In this document: one piece after another, positions 16,653-24,800 of the stretch
How the letters are laid out: every line of letters starts with the position of its first letter
How positions within the stretch are numbered: the first letter of the stretch is position 1
From: Lewinella sp. IMCC34183
GTDB taxonomy: Bacteria > Bacteroidota > Bacteroidia > Chitinophagales > Saprospiraceae
Length of the DNA: 64,000 bases
Assembly: GCF_003390915.1 (NCBI RefSeq)
Contig: NZ_QMEM01000005.1
Span: 186,001-250,000 of the forward strand
Reading direction: 5' to 3'
The notes under the pieces: model-generated
Database searches by the model: none
What the model was told of the DNA's origin: nothing
What the model saw: only the letters and a program-made list of their open reading frames with translations
Program-made: the position numbers and the translations under genes

Positions 16653-17744
16653 ATGTTAGATCACCTCCTCTCCGAATACCAACTCGGCGCTACTTCGCTT
16701 AAGAACCGCGTCGTCATGGCCCCCCTCACCCGCAGCCGCGCCGAGGGTAACGTGCCCAACGACCTTATGGTCCAGTACTACCGCAACCGCGCTAATGCCG
16801 GTCTGATCATCACCGAAGGCACCTCCCCCAGCTTCAATGGCCTGGGCTACCCACGCATTCCCGGCAACTTCTCCGTCGAGCAGATGGAGGGCTGGAAAAA
16901 GGTAACCGACGCCGTCCACGCCGAAGGCGGCAAGATCTTTCTGCAGCTCATGCACTGCGGCCGCGTCGCCCACCCCGATAACCTCCCCGCCGGCGGTCGC
17001 GTCCTCGCCCCCAGTGCCGTCAAGATGACCGAGACGAAGATGTACGTCGACGGAAAGGGGCAGCTCGACATCCCGCTGGCCCAGGAGATGACGCTCGACG
17101 ACATCACCTTCGCGGTCAAAGAATACGCCATGAGCAGCAAGGTGGCCATCGACGCCGGTTTCGACGGGGTGGAACTCCACGCCGCCAACGGCTACCTTAT
17201 GGAGCAGTTCCTCTCGCCCGTGACCAACAAGCGCGACGACCAGTTCGGCGGCTCGATCGAGAACCGCCTCCGCTTCCTGCGCGACGCCGCCGAGGCTACC
17301 GTAGCGGCCATCGGTGCCGACCGCGTCGGTATGCGCATCTCCCCCTACGGCTACTTCAACGAAATGGGTGCCTTCGATGACGTCGACGAGACCTTCGTCG
17401 CGCTGGCCAAGACCATGAAGGAAGTCGGGCTGGTGTACCTGCACATCGTCGATCACGAAGCCATGGGTACCCCTGCCGTACCCGCCTCGATCAAGCAGAA
17501 GATCAGGGAAACCTTCGGCAAGACGATCATCCTGTCCGGTGGCTACGATGCCCACCGCGCCGAGGATGACCTGAAAGCCGGTAAGGGCGAGCTGGTCGCC
17601 TTCGGTCGCTCCTACATTGCCAACCCCGACCTCGTACAGCGCTTCGAGCAGGGGGCCGAGCTGAATATTCCGGACGCGGACACCTTCTACACCCCCGGCC
17701 CCGAAGGGTACATCACCTACCCTACCCTGGCGGAAACCGTCTAG
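16653..17744 (+). CDS. Old Yellow Enzyme family alkene reductase (NemA-like)
   Basis: A 363-residue FMN-dependent TIM-barrel oxidoreductase. Family landmarks: LKNRVVMAPLTRSRA at the N-terminus, QLMHCGRVAHP, the active-site region VELHAANGYLMEQFLSP (His-Ala-Ala-Asn), NKRDDQFGGSIENRLRF and GRSYIANPDL near the end binding FMN phosphate. These enzymes reduce activated C=C bonds of enones, nitro-compounds or maleimides with NAD(P)H. The length is typical. A bidirectional hairpin terminator follows its stop. Confidence 0.94.
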   Translation: MLDHLLSEYQLGATSLKNRVVMAPLTRSRAEGNVPNDLMVQYYRNRANAGLIITEGTSPSFNGLGYPRIPGNFSVEQMEGWKKVTDAVHAEGGKIFLQLMHCGRVAHPDNLPAGGRVLAPSAVKMTETKMYVDGKGQLDIPLAQEMTLDDITFAVKEYAMSSKVAIDAGFDGVELHAANGYLMEQFLSPVTNKRDDQFGGSIENRLRFLRDAAEATVAAIGADRVGMRISPYGYFNEMGAFDDVDETFVALAKTMKEVGLVYLHIVDHEAMGTPAVPASIKQKIRETFGKTIILSGGYDAHRAEDDLKAGKGELVAFGRSYIANPDLVQRFEQGAELNIPDADTFYTPGPEGYITYPTLAETV

Positions 17745-17764
17745 GGCAGCACCCATAGCTAACT

Positions 17765-17803
17765 AAAAAGCGCGATTGACCGGTGGTCAATCGCGCTTTT
17801 TTG
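17765..17803. terminator. Bidirectional intrinsic terminator
   Basis: A perfect inverted repeat, aaagcgcgattgacc / ggtcaatcgcgcttt, with a three-base loop, is flanked by A-run and T-run on the two sides. It therefore works as an intrinsic terminator in both directions. It sits between the convergent OYE and rhodanese genes. Confidence 0.9.
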
Positions 17804-17825
17804 CTTGGGGGACCGCCGGTCGGGC

Positions 17826-19307
17826 TCAGGCTCCCTTTATCTTCTTGATAGCTTCGCCGAGGTCGTGCACCACTACTTCCGCCGGCAGGTGCTTGCGCAG
17901 GATGCTGGCACCGATCGCCGACTGGTACCCGCCGCCGCAGTGGACCACGATGGGGCGGTCTTGGGGGATCTCCTTCCAGCGGTTGCGCAGTTCCCACACC
18001 GGCACGTTAATCGCGCCGTAGAAGCGGGTATCCTCGGCGGCGGCCTCCTGCGGGCGTACGTCGACGATGGTGTACTTACCCACGTAGTCGTCCTTCAGTT
18101 TTTTGATGTCGAGTGGAGGCTGGCTTACTTCGTTGAGTCCGCCGGTCCACTCCGTCACGCCCTTCACCTGCGGGTCGTAGCCGATCTTGGCGATGGCCTG
18201 GGCCAGGCGATAGGCGTCGTCGTCCCGGTCGAAAAGGACGTGAAAGTCTTCGCCGGGGCGGACGATCGCACCCAGCCAGAGTGCAAAGGGTCCTTCGGCC
18301 TGGATGTTGATCGCGTTGCGGGCGTGGCCGGCGTGAAAATCCTTGGCGTTACGGGTATCGATCAGGAGTACCTCGTCGCCGATGGGCAGGGCATTTGGCG
18401 CGGACGCGGGTGCGGAGCTGGCGGCAATGCTATCCTCCTTGGTCAGGATGACGGACCCGCCCTGGCTGTCGACTACCCCGTGGCGGGGTTCGAGCTCGGC
18501 CCGCTGCTCCTCGCTGAGGAAGGCGCGGAAGGGGGCGAGGGCCTGGGCCCAGTGGGGATAGCCCTCCCGGTTGTTAATCTGGCACCCCGCGACGTAGGCG
18601 GGGACGAAGGGGGCGTTTTTCAGCAGCCAGTCCGCGAAGCGGTCCGCCGTATCCGGCTGCATGGCGGGACTCTCCTGTACGGCTTCCGTAAGGTTGAAAC
18701 GCTCGTGGGTGGAGTCATCCATCTTGGCGAAGTGGGCGTCTTCCCCGAAACCCGCGAACACGGTGGCGCGCGGCGCGAAGCCGGTGATGATGTTGCGGAT
18801 GCTGCCGTACTCCTCTTTGGCGTAGGTGCGCCGGCCGTGCAGGGGATTCTTGTCGCCGGGCCGCGGCAGGGGGTAGCCGGCGCCCAGGTTGAGCAGGGTG
18901 CCACCCGTGAAGATGCCGTGCACCTTCCGCTCCTTGTCGATGGCCAGCAGGCTGAGGCTGTCCTCCGTAAAGCCGGGGGTCTGCTGCGTTTGCAGGTGGG
19001 AGCCGTCGCCGAAGGGGATCATGGTGGCCCGGCCGGCCTTGACGAAGCGACCTTCGCCGTGGAAGTGGAGGGGAGAAGCGGCGTAGAGGTCGGCACCGGT
19101 GACTTCCCGCAGTTCGGCCCAGCCGCTTGCGAAGCTGCCGGGGGTGTGAGTCATCACGATACTCACCAGCCGCAGCTCGTTATCGGAGAGAAATTCCAGG
19201 TAGCTGCCGATACGGCGACTGGGGTCGACGGCGATGGCCTCGCCCTGTTCGCTGATCAGGTAGGAATACTGGTCGGTGGTTTCGTCGTGAAAGCGCTGAA
19301 TGGTCAT
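17826..19307 (-). CDS. Metallo-beta-lactamase-fold pseudoenzyme fused to two rhodanese domains
   Basis: A 493-residue protein with the domain order of persulfide dioxygenase/rhodanese fusions: MBL-fold domain (1-250), rhodanese 1 (about 290-375) and rhodanese 2 (about 395-490). The second rhodanese has an active-site loop HCGGGYQSA with Cys457; the first (VLFDRDD) has none. The metal site of the MBL domain is lost: where the family has THxHxDH this protein has THTPGSFASG (53-62), the next motif is QQTPGFTED, and the GD aspartate is replaced in FTGGTLLN. The fold is recognisable but zinc or iron binding is unlikely, so the protein may act only in sulfur transfer. The ATG at 19307 starts directly at the MBL domain. 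Confidence 0.85.
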   Translation of the reverse strand: MTIQRFHDETTDQYSYLISEQGEAIAVDPSRRIGSYLEFLSDNELRLVSIVMTHTPGSFASGWAELREVTGADLYAASPLHFHGEGRFVKAGRATMIPFGDGSHLQTQQTPGFTEDSLSLLAIDKERKVHGIFTGGTLLNLGAGYPLPRPGDKNPLHGRRTYAKEEYGSIRNIITGFAPRATVFAGFGEDAHFAKMDDSTHERFNLTEAVQESPAMQPDTADRFADWLLKNAPFVPAYVAGCQINNREGYPHWAQALAPFRAFLSEEQRAELEPRHGVVDSQGGSVILTKEDSIAASSAPASAPNALPIGDEVLLIDTRNAKDFHAGHARNAINIQAEGPFALWLGAIVRPGEDFHVLFDRDDDAYRLAQAIAKIGYDPQVKGVTEWTGGLNEVSQPPLDIKKLKDDYVGKYTIVDVRPQEAAAEDTRFYGAINVPVWELRNRWKEIPQDRPIVVHCGGGYQSAIGASILRKHLPAEVVVHDLGEAIKKIKGA

Positions 19308-19360
19308 GGGCGGTAGCTTGAGTACAGGTACCTCTTAAGCACCGCCTTGCCCCCGATTGT

Positions 19361-19624
19361 TTAGTACCGGCGCGTGATCATCGGGCTGTGGGCTCCGGGG
19401 CCACCCGGCCGCTTGCGCAGCTCGTCGAGGCGGTCGCGGCATTTGTCGCAGGTGGCCAGGTGCTCGCTGATCTGCCGGTAGGCGGAGCGGTCCGCGTCGC
19501 GGGTGATGCCGTTCCAGTACTCCAGCAGATCCTCGTCGTCGGGGTGGCGGAAGCTGCCCAGGACCTCCCGGCCGATGCGGTAGATGATGGCCGTAGCCAC
19601 GACGGTGACGAGTAAGATTTCCAT
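19361..19624 (-). CDS. Small membrane protein with anti-sigma-like zinc-finger motif
   Basis: Using the ATG at 19624, the product is 87 residues: a membrane segment (MEILLVTVVATAIIYRIG), an acidic helix (DDEDLLEYWNGI), then HLATCDKCRDRLDELR. The HxxxCxxC pattern resembles the zinc-finger of anti-sigma factors (zf-HC2), but here it follows the membrane segment rather than preceding it, so topology would need to be reversed. No sigma factor gene is adjacent. It is divergent from the LytS gene, with 112 bases between starts. Confidence 0.6.
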   Translation of the reverse strand: MEILLVTVVATAIIYRIGREVLGSFRHPDDEDLLEYWNGITRDADRSAYRQISEHLATCDKCRDRLDELRKRPGGPGAHSPMITRRY

Positions 19625-19736
19625 GCCCCCTAAACAGGGAGCCAGCGCGGATGGTTGGCCGCCGCTCGTCCGGCATCGCCGGCGGTTGGTAGAATGAGCC
19701 GAGGCGAATCGCCGGCGCTTCCGTACTTTGACCTTC

Positions 19737-20822
19737 ATGTCCGTCGCCACCCGAGAATCCGCCGGTACCGCCGTAAGTAACTTCGTTGACCGCCTGGGCA
19801 GCATGCTGATCCGCCGCCCCTTCTATCACGGGCTGGCCTGGTTCGGTTTTTTCGCCTTTCTGGTCATCCTCCAGTTGCAGACCGGCGAGATCGGTTTTGG
19901 GCTGGCGGTCATCAACGAGCTGATCACCGTCGTGGTGTTCGCCGTCGTGGTGTACACCAACCTGCTGTTCCTGTTCCCCGCCTACCTGAAACCGGGCCGC
20001 TACTGGCTCTACCTCGCCCTGCTCATCGGCATGTCGGTGCTCTTTACGCCCCTGGAACTGGTGATCAAGTACTTCCTCTTCAGCTACCGCGAGAACAAGC
20101 AGGTGGACCTCCTGCAGAATATGGACGCCTATTTCCTCGGCAACTTCCTCATCGGCGGCATCAGTTCGATCGGCAAGATCATGACCGACTGGCTCACCGA
20201 AAACCGCAAGCGGCAGGAGGTGGAGAACGAAACGATGCAGTCCGAGCTCCGCTTCCTAAAATCGCAGATCAACCCCCACTTCCTCTTCAATACCCTCAAC
20301 AGCCTCTACGCCCTAACGCTTAAAAAATCGGACAAGGCTCCGGACATCGTCATCAAGCTCTCGGAGATGATGCGGTACATGCTCTACGAGTGCAACGAAC
20401 CCCTGGTGCCCCTGCGCAAGGAGATCAACTACCTGCAGAACTACCTCGACCTCGAGCGCCTGCGGCAGCGGGAGGGAATCGATATCAGCCTCGCGGTGCA
20501 CGGCAACGTCACGGACCAGCAGATTGCCCCCCTGCTGCTGATCCCCTTCCTCGAGAACAGCTTCAAGCACGGCATCAATGCCGCGATCAAGGGCGGCTTC
20601 GTGCACGCGACCCTGCGGGTGGACATGCGCACTATCCGCTTCGTGCTCGAAAACACCAAGGGCAACGTCCTCCCCCGCTCCCCCGACACGGCACGCCCCA
20701 GCGGCGGCATCGGCCTGGTCAACGTCCGCCGGCGGCTCGAACTGCTCTATCCCGAGCACCACGCCCTGGAAATCACCGAAACGCCGACGACCTACGCCGT
20801 ACGCCTCGACCTGCAGCTATAA
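19737..20822 (+). CDS. LytS-type sensor histidine kinase
   Basis: The ATG at 19737 gives 361 residues. Four hydrophobic segments span about 33-52, 57-82, 90-113 and 133-148. The His_kinase signature QINPHFLFNTLNSLYAL follows, with phospho-acceptor His181, then an ATPase domain with LLLIPFLENSFKHGI (N box) and GGIGLVNVRRRLELLY (G box). This is the LytS/YehU architecture, which phosphorylates LytTR-family regulators. The partner gene starts 27 bases downstream. No extracytoplasmic ligand domain is seen, so the signal is probably sensed in or near the membrane. Confidence 0.92.
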   Translation: MSVATRESAGTAVSNFVDRLGSMLIRRPFYHGLAWFGFFAFLVILQLQTGEIGFGLAVINELITVVVFAVVVYTNLLFLFPAYLKPGRYWLYLALLIGMSVLFTPLELVIKYFLFSYRENKQVDLLQNMDAYFLGNFLIGGISSIGKIMTDWLTENRKRQEVENETMQSELRFLKSQINPHFLFNTLNSLYALTLKKSDKAPDIVIKLSEMMRYMLYECNEPLVPLRKEINYLQNYLDLERLRQREGIDISLAVHGNVTDQQIAPLLLIPFLENSFKHGINAAIKGGFVHATLRVDMRTIRFVLENTKGNVLPRSPDTARPSGGIGLVNVRRRLELLYPEHHALEITETPTTYAVRLDLQL

Positions 20823-20849
20823 CCTTTTCACTTCCAAATTCCCGACATC

Positions 20850-21575
20850 ATGATTAACGCCATCATCGTAGACGACGAACCCCTGGCCCAGGATATTCTT
20901 GAAACCTACCTCGAACGCATCCCCGAGATCGACCTGGTCGCCAAGTGCGACAACGCCTTCGAGGCCAACGAGGTCCTGAAGAAGGAAGACGTGGACCTCA
21001 TGTTCCTCGACATCAACATGCCCCAGCTCACTGGCACCGACTTCCTGCGCGGCCTCACCGATCCGCCGGTGACGATCTTCACCACCGCCTACCCCAACTA
21101 CGCCCTGGACGGCTTCGAGCTCAACGCCCTCGACTACCTGGTCAAGCCCATCAGCGTCGACCGCTTCCTCCAGGCCTGCAACCGCGCCGTCGAACAGGCC
21201 GAACTGAAACAGAAGGCCAAGGCCCTGCCCGTCCAGGACGGCGGCCCCGGCTACTTCTTCGTCAAGGCCGACAAGAAACTCGTCCGCGTCAACCTCGACG
21301 AGATCGTCTACATCGAGGGCCTCAAGGACTACGTCATCATCCGCCTTCCCAACGACCGCGTCATCACCCTCCAGACAATGAAGTCTCTCGAAGACAAGCT
21401 CCCCACCGCCGAGTTCCAGCGCATCCACCGCAGCTACATCGTCAACCTTGAGCGCATCGAAGCTCTCCAGGGAAACACCGTGGAAGTAAAGGAAAAAGGC
21501 AAGATCACCAGCCTGCCCGTGGGCAAGAGCTACCGGGAGGTACTGGCTGAGCGGATTGAGAAGCTGAAGTTGTAG
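20850..21575 (+). CDS. LytTR-family response regulator
   Basis: A 241-residue regulator with an intact receiver domain (IIVDDEPLA acidic pocket, phospho-acceptor Asp54 in FLDINMP, Thr in FTTAYPNY, Lys in YLVKPI) and a C-terminal LytTR DNA-binding domain (about 140-240: FVKADKKLVRVNLDEIVYIEGLKDYV, then FQRIHRSYIVNLERIEAL). It is surely the partner of the LytS kinase 27 bases upstream. Its stop codon TAG is the first three bases of an 8-base tandem repeat, described separately. Confidence 0.95.
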   Translation: MINAIIVDDEPLAQDILETYLERIPEIDLVAKCDNAFEANEVLKKEDVDLMFLDINMPQLTGTDFLRGLTDPPVTIFTTAYPNYALDGFELNALDYLVKPISVDRFLQACNRAVEQAELKQKAKALPVQDGGPGYFFVKADKKLVRVNLDEIVYIEGLKDYVIIRLPNDRVITLQTMKSLEDKLPTAEFQRIHRSYIVNLERIEALQGNTVEVKEKGKITSLPVGKSYREVLAERIEKLKL

Positions 21576-21636
21576 TCTTGTAGTCTTGTAGTCTTGTAGT
21601 CTTGTAGTCTTGTAGTTCTGTAGTTCTGTAGTTCTG
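21573..21636. repeat. 8-bp tandem repeat array
   Basis: Eight units in a row: five of tagtcttg, then three of tagttctg. The array begins inside the LytTR stop codon. It is the inverse complement of motifs in the 33-bp array at 21678-21842, so the two can pair in RNA or single-stranded DNA. Confidence 0.95.
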
Positions 21637-21677
21637 TAGGCCCTTCTAACTGATGCGCGCCCTACAGGAATACAGGA

Positions 21678-21842
21678 CTACAGAACTACCAGCGACCGCA
21701 GGGAGCGCAACTACAGAACTACCAGCGACCGCAGGGAGCAAGACTACAGAACTACCAGCGACCGCAGGGAGCAAGACTACAGAACTACCAGCGACCGCAG
21801 GGAGCAAGACTACAGAACTACCAGCGACCGCAGGGAGCAAGA
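21678..21842. repeat. 33-bp direct repeat array (five copies)
   Basis: Five head-to-tail units of 33 bases (21678-21710, 21711-21743, 21744-21776, 21777-21809, 21810-21842); the last four are identical and the first differs only at its end. Each holds ctacagaactac followed by a semi-palindromic core agcgaccgcagggagc. The array ends directly at the alpha-2-macroglobulin stop codon. There are no spacers, so it is not a CRISPR array. Confidence 0.95.
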
Positions 21843-24800
21843 CTACCGCACGACCACCCTACCCCCGGCAGTATTCCCGCCAAACTCAGGTGCGTACATA
21901 CACTCCACCCGGCCCAGGCCACTGCTGAAGTTACCCGCGAAAGTGGTGAAGAGGTCGTACTCGAGGGTGTAGGTACCCTTCGGCAGGTGATCGATGAAGA
22001 AATTGGTCGCCAGGTCGCCCGGGGCGAAGTAGTAGCCCAGTCCGTTATCGTAGGTGTAGCCGCTCAGGGCTTCTACGGGCTCGAAGGCGGCGGCGCGGCG
22101 GTCTTTTACGTGGACGTAGTCCATCTCACGGTCGGTGCTTACGGTCAGGCGTACGGTGATGCGGTCGCCGGGGGCCAGGGTAGCTCCCTCTTCCAGGGCG
22201 ATCAGCTGGTCGCCGGTGCGCCGGAAGAGCTGCCGTTGCAGGGTCAGCGGGCCGTCGTTGCTGGCCTCCACCTTGGCGGCCACTTCGGTGTACTGCCAGT
22301 AGACGCCGCCCCAGACCAGGTCGTTGCCGCGGTTGCGGAGCCTGACGGTTGCCAGGTCACGGTTGACTTCGGCGGCGGGCAGGCGCAGGGTAAACGCACC
22401 GGTGGCGGCTTCGGCGTCTTCCTGCAGGGCGCGGACGCGGGTGTCAAGGTCGTTTCCGCGGAGGCCGGGCCAGCTGGCTTCCAGAGGACGGGCCGCGCGT
22501 TCTACCGTGTAGGACTTCCCGCCACTTAGCAGGGCGTAGACGGCAGCGGCGGTAGCCTTGGTCGTAGCCCAGCGGTTCGTGCGTTTGTTGGTGAGCAACC
22601 AGAGACGCATTTCGTCCAGTTCCTCCTGCACCGGATCGATGGTGCGGAAGGCCTCCAGCAGACGCGTGTGTGTCTCGATGGGCAGGTTGTTCCAACGGTA
22701 GCCGGCTGCGTACTTCCAGTACATACCCAGTTCGTCGGAGTGGAGGGCCCGCTCGCGCAGGCTCTTCAGGATTGCGGAGGCGCTGGCATCGCCGGCTGCG
22801 TGGGCCGTCAGGGCGATCAGGGCCTGCTCGTAGAGACCGTACTCCGTCCAGGTGGCGAAAGCCCGCTCCCGAAAGTAAGTCAGGGCCTCGCTCTCCGGCG
22901 CGTCCATACCTACCGATACGGCGCGGGCGTACAGGTAGTGTACCTGCAGGGCCGATGGCCGGTAGTCATTTCTCATTTCCAGCGAGTCCGGCACGTCGGC
23001 AAACAGGCGGCGGTAATCGTCCGCGAGTTGCGCATCGAGGTAGGAGATGGCCTGAAAGCGGATCTGGTCTACGGTAGCGGACTGGGCATCCGCAGTCACG
23101 CCCAGCTGTTGCAGACGGGCCAGGGTTTCGACGACGTACTGGGTCATGTAGCGGTCGGAACGTCCGCCGGGGAACCAGCTGTAGGCCCCGTCGGATTCCT
23201 GGCGGGCGGCCAGCTTGGCCAGGGTCGCCTGCTGCTCGTCGGCCAGGCGTTTCAGGTCGAAGAGCTCGCCGATGCGGGCCCGCTGCTCCGCTTCCGACTG
23301 CGCCTCCCGCACCCAGGGGGTTTCGGTGATGAGGGCGTTGGTCAGGGCTTCGTTACGCTCCAGTTCGCTCAGCAGGGCGGTGCTGTCGGCCTGCCACTTC
23401 CGGAAAACCTCCTCCAGTACCGGCTTGCCGGATACGGTGGCGTAGGCCAGCTGGTTGGCGAAGTAGCGGTTGGCCAGCTGCTCGGTGGATTCGTTGTCGG
23501 ACTCCATCAGGTACGGTAGCGCCTTGAGGGCCAGCCAGGCCGGATTGGTGGTCGCCTCGAAGACGTAGCCCACCTGTTCCAGGGTACGGCTGTCGTAGCC
23601 GGCCAGCAGGGGCAGCGTCAGGGTCTTGCGTTCGCCCCGCTTCAAGTAGAAGGGGCGGGCTACCGTTACCAGGGTTCGGTCGGTTAGTACAGGCAGTATA
23701 TTCTCTTCGCCATCACTGTAGGCTCCGCCGCGGGCGACGATACGGTAACCGAGCATTCCCCGCCGTGCCATATCCTCCGGGATCACGAGCGAAAACCGAA
23801 CGGTCTCCGAGCCCTGAGCCGCCAGCGTACGCTTCACCGTGGGATCCCCGGCACCTGCGTCCCCGCCGAAGGCAGAGAAGGCGAGCAGGCTGTCCGTAGC
23901 CGGATCGAAAAGTTCCAGGCGGACGTCCACCGGCAATTCCGCGGCAGTCATGTTCGATACGCGGGCGGTCAGGGTAAGGTCGTCGCCCGCCCGTACGAAG
24001 CGGGGCACGCTGGGCAGAACCATGAGCTCCTTCTGGGTCACGATCTCCCGCTCCGATACGGTGTAGTTGAGCCCTTTGTCGTGGGTGAACAGGCGGAACT
24101 TCCAGGCCGTCAGCGCCTCGGGGGAGGTAAAGCTGATCCGCAGGCTGCCGTCGGCATCGGCGGTGAGCGTAGGCAGCCAGAAAGCGGTTTCCCGCAGGTT
24201 CGTGCGGATATCGATGGGTTCCTGCGCCCCCGGGGAGCCGGCGGCGGGCGGCGGCGGGGGTGCCGCGTTGCCGGCGGAGGCATCTTCCGCGACCATCTCC
24301 ATTTCTACGGATTCTTCCAGAACCGGCGCGCTTTGGAGACGGATGCGGCCGCGCATCGACACCGGCATCGATTTGTAGACGCGTGCTTCGTCGGGGGACG
24401 GCAGCAGCAGCCGCGGCAGGTCGGGTACGGTATCGGTCGCCGCAGTGCGCGTGAGGTCGAAGGTGTAGCCCCGGGCGGTGCCGAAGCTGTTGCCGATCAC
24501 CAGCGCGCCACCGCCGTAGAACAGCGGATAGGGGGAGAACTCCCAGCCGCGGCCGGCGTAGAGCTGGTCCAGGCTGGCGTCGTACATGGTAGCCAGGGCG
24601 GCGGCCTCTACCGGACTGCCGTCGCGGTTGCGGATGATGACGGTCCATTCCTCCGGCGTACCGGGGCGCAGGCGGTCGCGAAAGGTCTCGTAGGTAACGC
24701 TGAGCTCCTTATTGTTCCAGGGCAGGGAAAGCTGCCGCGACTCGGTGATGATCCGGTTCAGTCGCACGGTTGCCAGCGCGAAGGACAATCCCCCGCGGTC

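Noticed and set aside
21678-21842. CRISPR array
   Set aside because: Repeats are directly adjacent with no spacers, and no cas genes are present.
21653-21928. Plus-strand open frame with an 11-residue repeat (TTELPATAGSK)
   Set aside because: It is a by-product of the 33-bp repeat, whose length is a multiple of three; no start context, family or partner supports a protein.
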